The notes: generated by a model not told the origin, from the letters alone. DNA of 6,721 bases from Acidobacteriota bacterium (GCA_028876695.1 JAGWRH010000169.1:1-6721); one strand, 5' to 3'; counted from the first letter of the stretch, positions 1 to 5,919 are shown. Made by a program: numbers and translations.

Positions 1-474
1 CGACCCTTCGAACTTCTTCACCTTGCCGTCGGCTTCGTGGCGCCGCACCTGCTCGTCGAGCGCATAGAGCAATTGCTGACCGGTGGTGGCGCCGGCAAAC
101 GCGGTCCGGTGATACAGCGTTCCCCCAAACCGCCGGTAATCGAGCAATCCCTCGGGCGTGCGGTTGAACATCACTCCCATGCGATCGAGGAGGTCAATGA
201 TCCCTGGTGCCGCTTCACACATGCGCTTTACGAGAGGCTGATTGGCAAGAAAATCGCCGCCGTAAATCGTGTCGTCAAAATGCTTCCAGGTAGAATCACC
301 TTCGCCCTTCAAATTTTTTGCCGCATTGATGCCGCCTTGCGCGCACACCGAATGCGAGCGCTTCACCGGCACAATGGAAAAAAGGTCCACCGGAACGCCG
401 AGTTCGGCCACACGAATCGTGGCCATCAGCCCCGCCAGTCCGCCGCCAACGATGATGATCTTCGGTTGTCTCAT
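1..474 (-). CDS. sdhA: Succinate dehydrogenase flavoprotein subunit, N-terminal part
   Basis: Flavoprotein subunit of complex II, which oxidises succinate to fumarate and passes electrons through SdhB to the SdhC haems and quinone. The visible 158 residues are the FAD-domain start. A Rossmann GGGLAG motif lies at residues 10-15, and RSHSVCAQGG follows, whose His41 is the expected covalent FAD attachment site. Further along are YGGDFLANQ and FNRTPEGLLD, and the segment ends in ATTGQQLLYALDEQ. It is strikingly like Bacillus subtilis SdhA as I remember it. The ATG at 474-472 overlaps the sdhC stop codon as ATGA, so translational coupling is likely. The frame is open to base 1, so most of the protein (family length roughly 570-650 residues) lies beyond the left edge, where sdhB would be expected next. 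Fumarate reductase of the same fold is the main alternative. Confidence 0.96.
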   Translation of the reverse strand, partial: MRQPKIIIVGGGLAGLMATIRVAELGVPVDLFSIVPVKRSHSVCAQGGINAAKNLKGEGDSTWKHFDDTIYGGDFLANQPLVKRMCEAAPGIIDLLDRMGVMFNRTPEGLLDYRRFGGTLYHRTAFAGATTGQQLLYALDEQVRRHEADGKVKKFEGS

Positions 475-1118
475 AGATATGCGTCGAAAGGCGTCCAGTG
501 AAAACGGAACCCGGCGATAATCGCAACGCCCACGACTGCAAACGCCACCGCGACACACGCGCCGAACCACCCGGCGGCGCGCTGCGATTGCGGCGTGACA
601 GCAAAGCCCCATTTGCACGCGAAGTTCCACAGCCCGTTGCCTAGGTGAAACGACGCCGCCAGGATCCCAATCACGTAAATGGCCACGATCCAGGGATCGC
701 TCATGAAGTGCGCGACGTCCGCGTAAGTTGTTCGTCCGTGGCTGAGGAACCGAACCGTCCACACGTGGTAGCCGATGAATGCGAACGCGATTATGCCCGT
801 CCAGCGCTGCAGAACGTACAGCCAGTTCGCCATCCACGGATGCCCAATCGCGTTGGATTTGCCCATCCACCAGATGTATAGCCCGTAGCAGCCGTGGAAG
901 AGTATGGGCACCCAGATCAACAGAAACTCGATCGGCACGCGCCACGGAACGGTTTCGAGTTTCGAGGCGACGTAGTTGTACTTATCCGGGCTGACCAGCG
1001 CGTAGCTATTTTCGAAGAAATGTTCGACTAAGTACGCGCCGATGGGAATGACGCCGCTGAGGGAATGGAGCTTATCGAGAAAATAACTGGTCCGAGCCAC
1101 ACCAACTGCAGACGTCAT
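471..1118 (-). CDS. sdhC: Succinate dehydrogenase cytochrome b subunit (b558 type)
   Basis: Dihaem membrane anchor of a Bacillus-type three-subunit succinate:quinone reductase, 215 residues. Five hydrophobic segments are visible at about 20-40, 62-84, 99-122, 143-165 and 182-204. The four histidines that ligate two haems b in this family are all present: His33 (helix I, YLVEHFF), His75 (helix II, LFHGCYGLY), His118 (helix III, GYHVWT) and His158 (helix IV, SFHLGNGLW). LHSLSGVIP near the N-terminus and WGFAVTPQSQR before the last helix are also typical. The ATG at 1118-1116 is preceded by GGAG at 1127-1124 with a 5-nt gap. It is the first gene of the operon and overlaps sdhA by 4 nt. A promoter candidate lies about 100 nt upstream, and a 13-nt palindrome sits just ahead of the ribosome binding site. 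Confidence 0.95.
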   Translation of the reverse strand: MTSAVGVARTSYFLDKLHSLSGVIPIGAYLVEHFFENSYALVSPDKYNYVASKLETVPWRVPIEFLLIWVPILFHGCYGLYIWWMGKSNAIGHPWMANWLYVLQRWTGIIAFAFIGYHVWTVRFLSHGRTTYADVAHFMSDPWIVAIYVIGILAASFHLGNGLWNFACKWGFAVTPQSQRAAGWFGACVAVAFAVVGVAIIAGFRFHWTPFDAYL

Positions 1119-1123
1119 TTACG

Positions 1124-1145
1124 CTCCGAGAGGAGACTCCTCGCG
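1124..1145 (-). promoter_or_regulatory. sdhC ribosome binding site with adjoining palindrome
   Basis: A perfect 13-nt palindrome, GAGGAG-A-CTCCTC (1130-1142, plus-strand reading), lies immediately upstream of the GGAG Shine-Dalgarno (1127-1124) of sdhC. After one A/G mismatch, two more pairs (1127-1128 with 1144-1145) would extend it. On the sdhC mRNA the first arm reads GAGGAG, itself a strong Shine-Dalgarno match but 18 nt from the ATG, and the second arm reads CUCCUC. It can fold as five pairs with a three-base loop. Its effect on translation is inference; it could equally be a dyad operator or chance. Confidence 0.45.
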
Positions 1146-1227
1146 CAGCGGGTAATTTAAAGAATAACCACGCAAATGATTTCGCCGGCTGCGCTGGTAA
1201 AAATTGCTGTTCGTAATTTCTATTTGA

Positions 1228-1256
1228 AGTATAGGCGAGGGACCGAAGAATCGCAA
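1228..1256 (-). promoter_or_regulatory. Candidate sigma-70-type promoter for sdhCA
   Basis: On the minus strand, TTGCGA (1256-1251) and TATACT (1233-1228) are separated by exactly 17 nt. They match the TTGACA and TATAAT consensus at 4/6 and 5/6 positions. Transcription would begin near 1221, giving an sdhC leader of about 100 nt that includes the 1130-1142 palindrome. This is the best promoter-like pair upstream of sdhC, in a locally AT-richer stretch. Confidence 0.5.
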
Positions 1257-1516
1257 GGCAGCGATACATTTTCGAGCGCCGGCGCGCGACAAATCGTTTG
1301 TGAATTCGGTCGCAGCTCGTTGAGCTCCGCAACTGATCAACATTGCGATCGGAAATTTGGGTAACCAGCGCGCGCATTCGTCGGCGCCGATCCGGTAAAT
1401 GGCCTGCGCGCAAGCGCCGCGCCTGATTCCCCGCTCCAATCCGCGATGTGCCGTCGCGGCGCGAATCGCAACCGCAGTGCGTTCCCCGCCCCGCGTCGTA
1501 TTCTCTCGAATAATGA
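1257..1516. other. Unassigned stretch between two divergent promoters
   Basis: About 260 nt lie between the -35 elements of the sdhC and pdaD promoters and belong to neither predicted transcript. No reading frame here resembles a protein family I know. Short stem-loops cluster at 1286-1326: ACAAA-tcg-TTTGT (1289-1301), an overlapping GCGAC/GTCGC pair (1286-1290 with 1309-1313), and AGCTC-gtt-GAGCT (1314-1326). These could be regulator sites or a small RNA, but nothing identifies them. The rest is GC-rich sequence without recognisable signals. Confidence 0.4.
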
Positions 1517-1545
1517 TTGACATCACTTCGCCTGCTTGCTAATTT
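1517..1545 (+). promoter_or_regulatory. Candidate promoter for the arginine decarboxylase gene
   Basis: A perfect -35 TTGACA (1517-1522) is followed after 17 nt by TAATTT (1540-1545). That hexamer is a poor -10 (3/6), but it is preceded by TGC at 1537-1539, the extended -10 arrangement. Transcription would start near 1552, about 50 nt before the ATG at 1602. Because this promoter overlaps the alternative upstream TTG start at 1536, it favours the ATG. Confidence 0.5.
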
Positions 1546-1601
1546 TCGTTCGCTCTTTTCCCCACTCAAAGCGACGGAGGCACCGCAACCCGGCTCATCA
1601 C

Positions 1602-2159
1602 ATGGCGTTTGTCGCGAAGAAAATTTTTCTCACCAAGGGAGTCGGAAAGCATCGCGAGCGCCTGTCGAGCTTCGAGCTGGCGCTGCGCAACGCGGGCATT
1701 GCCGCGTGCAACATCGTCCGTGTTTCATCCATCTTTCCCCCGCACTGCAAATTGATCTCGCGCGCCGAGGGTCTGAAGCACCTTAAACCCGGGCAGGTCG
1801 CTTTCACCGTCATCAGCGAAAATCAGACGCGTGAGCCGCATCGCCTCATCGCCGCGGGCGTCGGCCTGGCGCTCCCAGGCGACAAATCGATGTACGGATA
1901 CCTCTCCGAGCACCACTCCTTCGGCGAGACCGAAGAGGTCGCCGGCGAATATGCCGAAGAACTCGCCGCCGAGATGCTGGCCACCACCTTGAACGTGGAG
2001 TTTGATCCGGATCTATCGTGGGACGAAAAGAAAGAGGTCTACCGCATCTCGAACAAAATCGTCCGTACCATGAACATTACGCAATCCGCCGTAGGCGATA
2101 AGCGCGGCTTGTGGACCACAGTTCTCGCGGCGGCCATTCTCCTCAGCGACGACGATTGA
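1602..2159 (+). CDS. pdaD: Pyruvoyl-dependent arginine decarboxylase
   Basis: Decarboxylates L-arginine to agmatine, the first step of an arginine-based polyamine route. It uses a self-made pyruvoyl group instead of pyridoxal phosphate. The 185-residue proenzyme has the family start (KIFLTKGVG, then LSSFELALRNAGI) and the self-cleavage motif VSSIFPP. By analogy with the Methanocaldococcus enzyme (Ser52-Ser53), cleavage should fall between Ser42 and Ser43, Ser43 becoming the pyruvoyl of the larger chain. Glu103 in YLSEHHSFGE is a plausible counterpart of the catalytic glutamate. The C-terminal half carries MNITQSA and the hydrophobic TTVLAAAIL end. The ATG at 1602 is chosen because family similarity begins there and a promoter overlaps the earlier TTG (1536). 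The only strong Shine-Dalgarno, GGAGG at 1576-1580, is 21 nt from it, which is unusually far. The gene converges on the DHS-like gene downstream. It is complete and shows no damage. Confidence 0.93.
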   Translation: MAFVAKKIFLTKGVGKHRERLSSFELALRNAGIAACNIVRVSSIFPPHCKLISRAEGLKHLKPGQVAFTVISENQTREPHRLIAAGVGLALPGDKSMYGYLSEHHSFGETEEVAGEYAEELAAEMLATTLNVEFDPDLSWDEKKEVYRISNKIVRTMNITQSAVGDKRGLWTTVLAAAILLSDDD

Positions 2160-2231
2160 TTTCGCTTTTCCAAGAACACCGGTCCAGCCCGCCTATCATC
2201 GCGCCCGTGCGCGCCCGCCGCTTTGTGGACG
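2160..2231. other. Short convergent spacer without a clear terminator
   Basis: 72 nt separate the stop codons of the convergent pdaD and DHS-like genes. The sequence is GC-rich in its middle (about 2200-2220) but contains no clear stem followed by a T-run on either strand. Termination may be Rho-dependent, or the two transcripts may overlap at their 3' ends. Confidence 0.35.
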
Positions 2232-3308
2232 CTACTGCTTGCCGGAACCTTTCTTGAAGTAGCCGATGCGATGCAGCACGGCTGCCGCGATCAGCGGCAG
2301 CGCGACCGTCGCGTCGTCAAAAACCTCCGCGAATTTGCCACCCTCCTCCGGAGGAACAAACTTGCCCCACGAAACCGCTTCCGTGTAGGTGCTTCCGGAA
2401 AGTCCGCCCCAGTTCACTGGCTCAGGACAGATCCGCAGACCGTAGTTATAACGCTTCAGGGGCAGTTTCTCGTAACCCCGACGCGCCAGCAGCTCGGCAT
2501 ACACGCCGAATTGTTGCGCCCAGTTCCGCGGAACCCCGCCGCCGATTGTGAAGATGCCCATGCGCTTCGTGGCCAGCATCGTCGACGCGTAATGTTCGAA
2601 ATCGTCGAAGCCGTCAAATACCAGCGGCGGCTTGCCGGCCATCTTGCGCTGGCGCTGGTGCAGTGCGAAATCAATTCCCAGTTCCGAATCGGTGAACGCC
2701 GGCACGTACACCGGCACATTCCTTTCCACGCAGCTTTTCAAAATTCCGCGGCCCTTCGCGGACTTTTGCAAATACTGGCCGATGCGATGATGAAGCCGCC
2801 AGCTGGAGACCATTTCATCGTCGCCCCAGCACCCCAGCACGTGATCCACAACCTCCTCGACGTGATCGAGATTGACTTCTGGCTCCAGCGAGTCGTACAC
2901 GCGGTTGTATCCGGCGAAGAACAGCTCGCGGTCGTCCATCTTCGGATCGTAGCGAAAATGCGATCGCCCCGTGGCCTCCACCAGGCCGTGAGCCATCAGC
3001 GCTCCCGTGGATACAATTGCCTTTACGATTCCCGAATCCACCAGATCGCAGAAGATCAGCCCCATTTTGGCGACGGTCAAGGCGCCCGAGAGCGTCATCA
3101 CCACGAAGCAATCCTTATCGCGCGCCATCGCCTCCAGCACATCCGCCGCATCCCCGATCTGTCGCGCTGTGAACGCGGTCTGCCCCATCGCGCGGACCAT
3201 ATCGTCGATCGTCTCAATCTTTGCAAGGTCCAGCGGATAAATGGGAGTCAGACGATCCTTCACCGGATCGTGCAGAATTCTCCCCGTGGCGCCCTTTTTA
3301 TTCGGCAT
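2232..3308 (-). CDS. Deoxyhypusine-synthase-family protein, probable homospermidine-type synthase
   Basis: A 358-residue member of the deoxyhypusine synthase family (human DHS is about 369 residues). Eukaryotic and archaeal DHS moves an aminobutyl group from spermidine to a lysine of eIF5A/aIF5A using NAD. Bacteria have no eIF5A, and some bacterial members are known to make homospermidine from putrescine, so that type of activity is the likelier role. Visible features are the N-terminal domain with DMVRAMGQTAFTARQIGDA, the NAD-site region VMTLSGALTVAKMG and IVSTGALMAHG, GIFTIGGGVPRNWAQQ, and EAVSWGK, whose Lys316 aligns with the catalytic Lys329 of human DHS. The end, FDDATVALPLIAAAVL, is typical. 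The ATG (3308-3306) has GAGGAA at 3318-3313, a good Shine-Dalgarno 4 nt away. It converges with pdaD, supporting a polyamine role. The exact substrate cannot be read from sequence; other genomes annotate relatives as dys or speY. Confidence 0.88.
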   Translation of the reverse strand: MPNKKGATGRILHDPVKDRLTPIYPLDLAKIETIDDMVRAMGQTAFTARQIGDAADVLEAMARDKDCFVVMTLSGALTVAKMGLIFCDLVDSGIVKAIVSTGALMAHGLVEATGRSHFRYDPKMDDRELFFAGYNRVYDSLEPEVNLDHVEEVVDHVLGCWGDDEMVSSWRLHHRIGQYLQKSAKGRGILKSCVERNVPVYVPAFTDSELGIDFALHQRQRKMAGKPPLVFDGFDDFEHYASTMLATKRMGIFTIGGGVPRNWAQQFGVYAELLARRGYEKLPLKRYNYGLRICPEPVNWGGLSGSTYTEAVSWGKFVPPEEGGKFAEVFDDATVALPLIAAAVLHRIGYFKKGSGKQ

Positions 3309-3607
3309 TCAGTTCCTCGCTGGAAAGCACATTCCGCTTGATGCGGGAAAACGCGCACGATTCGTTTCGGCGCGCCTCATAGATAGTACAAATCAAGTAG
3401 CAAACGAAAGACTTATTTCACAAAAGAGAGCGGGTGCCTTCGAGCCGACCTGGGCGTCTCGATTCACGGCAGCTCATAAAATATTTCGCGCCGAGATTCC
3501 AGTAGCGGACGCTTCACTGGCGATGCGACGCCCGTGGGCGGCCAAGCTAGTGTATAAATGATCGGTTTCAGCGCTTCACCACATGCGTTCCCAAGGAGAC
3601 TGACTCG
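3309..3607. other. Divergent intergenic region between the DHS-like and GlsB-like genes
   Basis: 299 nt with no convincing gene. It must hold the promoters for both flanking genes. Leftward, TACTAT on the minus strand near 3380 is a possible -10 without a good -35. Rightward, TATAAA at 3553-3558 is a possible -10 about 50 nt before the GlsB-like start, again without a recognisable -35. The segment around 3380-3425 is clearly AT-richer than its surroundings, as expected of promoter DNA. Confidence 0.35.
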
Positions 3608-3922
3608 ATGACCTCTATCGCCGGTCTGGCGCTGGCGCAAAGCCACGCGGTTTTCGTCGGAGTTTCGTCGCGCGGGTTGATCGCGTGGGTAATCATCGGT
3701 TTGCTTGCCGGATGGATTGCCGGCGTGATCACGCGCGGCCGCGGCTTTGGCTGCCTCGTGAATATAATCTTGGGACTCATCGGCGCGGTGATCGGCGGAT
3801 GGATTTTCACTCGGCTTGGAATTCCGGCCTGGGGATTCTGGGCCAGCCTCGCTGCCGCCACGGTTGGCGCCGTCGTGCTGGTGGCGATCGGTCGGCTTTT
3901 CGCCGGCCGTTCTTCCGACTAA
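3608..3922 (+). CDS. GlsB/YeaQ/YmgE-family small membrane protein
   Basis: A 104-residue protein of the 'transglycosylase-associated' family (GlsB, YeaQ, YmgE). These are small inner-membrane proteins linked to general stress responses in other bacteria; their molecular activity is not established. After about 22 leader residues there are three hydrophobic, glycine-rich segments: about 23-41 (GLIAWVIIGLLAGWIAGVI), 47-67 (CLVNIILGLIGAVIGGWIF) and 74-97. A basic RGRGFG turn joins the first two, the characteristic pattern of the family. The ATG is supported by AAGGAG at 3593-3598 with a 9-nt gap. The N-terminus before GLIAW is longer than in many relatives (usually 80-90 residues) and includes weakly hydrophobic GLALAQS, so a cleaved signal or a later start is possible. 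It is transcribed alone and converges on cdsA, the stops being 7 nt apart. Confidence 0.85.
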   Translation: MTSIAGLALAQSHAVFVGVSSRGLIAWVIIGLLAGWIAGVITRGRGFGCLVNIILGLIGAVIGGWIFTRLGIPAWGFWASLAAATVGAVVLVAIGRLFAGRSSD

Positions 3923-3929
3923 CATTCGA

Positions 3930-4787
3930 TTAGCGCGTCAAGAGCCACTGGTACGCGGCCCACACTACCGGACTTGCGAGAATGAGGCTGTCAATGCGGT
4001 CCAGCATGCCTCCGTGCCCCGGCAGCAGCGCCCCCGAATCCTTCACGTTCGCGGATCGCTTGTAGGTGGACTCCAGCAGATCGCCCATCTGGCCTGCGAT
4101 ATTCGCCGAAACCGCAATTGCAATCAGCGTCCAGACGTCGATTTGCAGCCAAAACGAAAACCCGACCGCGACCAGCACCGAACCCGCCACGTTCGCCACC
4201 GCGCCTTCCCAAGTTTTCTTTGGACTGATCGCCGGCGCCATCGGAATTCTGCCGATCGATTTGCCCGTGAAATAAGCGAACGTGTCGCCGGCCCAAATTA
4301 GCACCAGTGTGAAGAGGATCAGTGCGCGCCCAGTCTGGCTGATCTCATCGAGCCGCACTAGATAGCTGAACGGCAGCGCGATGAACACCAGGCCCGCCGC
4401 GCTGATCGCCAGCGCCTGTAAGGATTGGTGCAGAGGCCGACGCATGCTGAAAACGATCGCCGCGGCTCCAAAAATAAAAATCAGAAAAATCGCGTCCACT
4501 GAAAGCGCGCCCACGGCGCGAACCTGCACGATGGAAAACCCGTGACCGAAAGGGTGTCTTTCGACCGAGCCCTGCGAATACTGTGCGTAGAAGATGCCGG
4601 CGGCGCACAACATCGTCCATTTCTTGAACGCGCCCAATCCCACCCGCTCGCCGAGGCTGAAAAATTCGAATAGCGCCAGCAGCGCCACGATTGCAGCGAC
4701 AGCCGCCAGCAGCAGTGACGGTCCCCACCACACCAACACCACGACGATTGGTATTAGAACGCAAGCCGTCAGGATGCGCGCCAGCAT
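3930..4787 (-). CDS. cdsA: Phosphatidate cytidylyltransferase (CDP-diglyceride synthase)
   Basis: Makes CDP-diacylglycerol from phosphatidic acid and CTP in the inner membrane, the branch point for all bacterial phospholipids. The 285-residue protein is strongly hydrophobic, with about seven to eight membrane segments beginning at the N-terminus (ILTACVLIPIVVVLVWW). The family signature is intact at residues 240-266: S-x-x-K-R, then K-D-x-G, then P-G-H-G-G-M-L-D-R-I-D, including the metal and substrate-binding acidic residues. The upstream WAGDTFAYFTGKSIGR and ISPKKTWEG motifs are also typical. The ATG at 4787-4785 follows the uppS stop by 6 nt with no strong Shine-Dalgarno of its own, so it is probably translated by coupling to uppS. 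The uppS-cdsA order is widespread in bacteria. The usual next genes (dxr, rseP) are absent; a convergent gene follows instead. Confidence 0.96.
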   Translation of the reverse strand: MLARILTACVLIPIVVVLVWWGPSLLLAAVAAIVALLALFEFFSLGERVGLGAFKKWTMLCAAGIFYAQYSQGSVERHPFGHGFSIVQVRAVGALSVDAIFLIFIFGAAAIVFSMRRPLHQSLQALAISAAGLVFIALPFSYLVRLDEISQTGRALILFTLVLIWAGDTFAYFTGKSIGRIPMAPAISPKKTWEGAVANVAGSVLVAVGFSFWLQIDVWTLIAIAVSANIAGQMGDLLESTYKRSANVKDSGALLPGHGGMLDRIDSLILASPVVWAAYQWLLTR

Positions 4788-4793
4788 CTTCGG

Positions 4794-5711
4794 TTAGAAC
4801 TGCTCCGGCCGCGCGTCGCGTGCAGGCCCGCCATGTGCCGGTCCCTCGTGATTCGACGATTCCTGGCGGTCGTGCTCGGAATCGCTCGTCGCGCCGCGGT
4901 GCGCCCCAGCAGCACTTCCTTGCTTTCTTGCGCCCGGTTGCCCGGAGCCAAGCCCTCCGTACCGGCGCTCGCGCTTCTGATAATCCAGAAACGCTTCGAG
5001 TAGCCGCGCGCGCGAAAAATCCGGCCAGAGCGTCTCCGTCACGTAAATTTCGGCGTACGCGATCTGCCAAAGAAGAAAATTGCTCACCCGCATCTCCCCG
5101 CTGGTGCGAATCAATAGATCGGGATCGGGCAGGCCTGCGGTGTAGAGGTGTTCGGAGATCGATTGCTCATCGGCGCGGAATTTCGCATCAGCTCCAGCGC
5201 GCACTCGGTCGAGAAGCGCATTGAATGCGTCGGTAATTTCCGCGCGGCCGCCGTAGTTGAGCGCCACGACCAGTTTCATGCCGGTGTTTTTCGCGGTCTG
5301 CCGCATGGCGTCGTCAATTTCGTTGCGCACAGACTGCGGAAGCTCGGCGTGCCGCCCGATGAAACAGAGCTGAATATTGTTTCTCTGCAGAGACGGCAAT
5401 TCTCGCTTCACATACTCGCGCAAAAGCCGCATCAGGAAATCCACTTCCGTCTCCGGACGCCGCCAGTTTTCGAGCGAAAACGCATAGAGCGTCAGGCACG
5501 GCAGGTGAAGGCGCGCGCAGGTCTCCGTGATTTCTCGCGCGGCTTTCATCCCCGCGCGGTGCCCCGCGATGCGCGGCAAATGCCGGCGCCCGGCCCATCG
5601 CCCGTTGCCGTCCATGATGATGGCTACGTGGCTCGGAAGGCGCTCCATGTCCAGTTTTTCGAGTAGCGTCGCTTCCTCGCGACTGGAAGGTTTCAGTTCG
5701 ATTGTCTTCAC
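4794..5711 (-). CDS. uppS: Isoprenyl transferase (undecaprenyl diphosphate synthase) with hydrophilic C-terminal tail
   Basis: Cis-prenyltransferase that adds isopentenyl units to farnesyl diphosphate to give undecaprenyl diphosphate, the lipid carrier of cell-wall synthesis; cytosolic, membrane-associated. With the GTG start at 5711 it has 305 residues. HVAIIMDGNGRWA carries the catalytic Asp34 (E. coli Asp26). It is followed by LYAFSLENWRRP, NYGGR, and IRTSGEMRVSNFLLWQ with YAEIYVT, which hold the diphosphate-binding arginines. RERRYGG ends the core at about residue 253. The last 52 residues are an extra tail rich in Gly, Ala, Arg, His, Glu and Ser, probably disordered. The start is uncertain. 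ATG at 5648 gives 284 residues, but EATLLEKLDMERLP upstream of it looks conserved, which favours GTG 5711; neither has a strong Shine-Dalgarno. The frame also stays open to 5939, but that part lacks family similarity. Very likely co-transcribed with cdsA. Confidence 0.93.
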   Translation of the reverse strand: MKTIELKPSSREEATLLEKLDMERLPSHVAIIMDGNGRWAGRRHLPRIAGHRAGMKAAREITETCARLHLPCLTLYAFSLENWRRPETEVDFLMRLLREYVKRELPSLQRNNIQLCFIGRHAELPQSVRNEIDDAMRQTAKNTGMKLVVALNYGGRAEITDAFNALLDRVRAGADAKFRADEQSISEHLYTAGLPDPDLLIRTSGEMRVSNFLLWQIAYAEIYVTETLWPDFSRARLLEAFLDYQKRERRYGGLGSGQPGARKQGSAAGAHRGATSDSEHDRQESSNHEGPAHGGPARDARPEQF

Positions 5712-5750
5712 CAGAAGTTGCTCGTCGAGGTCCCCAACGGACGCGCAGTG

Positions 5751-5843
5751 GTCAGTTTGAGTATTCTTCTCGTCGCCCCGGGTCCCAGAAAGCTTCGCTT
5801 TGGAGGCAGTATCGTCGCATAACCCGTCACAACTCAAACTGAC
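5751..5843. repeat. Perfect 12-bp inverted repeat with nested hairpin in the uppS leader
   Basis: GTCAGTTTGAGT at 5751-5762 is the exact reverse complement of ACTCAAACTGAC at 5832-5843, with 69 nt between the arms. Inside the loop is a second small perfect stem, AAAGC-ttc-GCTTT (5789-5801), which on the uppS-sense strand contains GCGAAGC. If uppS is transcribed from the candidate promoter at 5892-5919, the whole structure lies in its untranslated leader and ends 39 nt before the GTG start. It has no run of T after the stem, so it is not a standard intrinsic terminator. Confidence 0.6.
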
Positions 5844-5891
5844 TCTGTCTCTGGTCTGCTGGAGCCGAAGAAATGCCGCGCGTGCGAAAGT

Positions 5892-5919
5892 AGCATAGCA
5901 GGATACGTCTCGCAACCAA
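5892..5919 (-). promoter_or_regulatory. Candidate promoter for uppS-cdsA
   Basis: On the minus strand, TTGGTT (5919-5914) and TATGCT (5897-5892) are 16 nt apart, and TGC directly precedes the -10, giving an extended -10 element. Matches to consensus are 3/6 and 4/6. Transcription from here would start near 5885 and leave a leader of about 175 nt before the GTG at 5711, which would exclude the open frame that continues upstream to 5939. The call rests on motif match alone. Confidence 0.35.

Noticed and set aside
1119..1526. 135- and 165-codon minus-strand frames in the sdhC-pdaD spacer
   Set aside because: No recognisable domain or plausible ribosome binding site, and the frames overlap both promoter candidates; most likely chance open frames in GC-rich DNA.
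1536..1601. TTG at 1536 as the start of pdaD
   Set aside because: It lies inside the -10 region of the promoter candidate, and the extra residues are unlike the family N-terminus, which fits the ATG at 1602.
2223..3341. 372-codon open frame on the plus strand opposite the DHS-like gene
   Set aside because: It is the antisense shadow of a clear family member; its translation (rich in Arg, His and Gln) matches no family I know.
3464..3925. 153-codon minus-strand frame opposite the GlsB-like gene
   Set aside because: It is polar, low-complexity and lacks family features, while the plus strand encodes a recognisable membrane protein with a good Shine-Dalgarno.
4345..5070. 241-codon minus-strand frame crossing the uppS-cdsA junction
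   Set aside because: It is out of frame with two well-supported genes, has arginine-rich junk composition, and shows no motifs.
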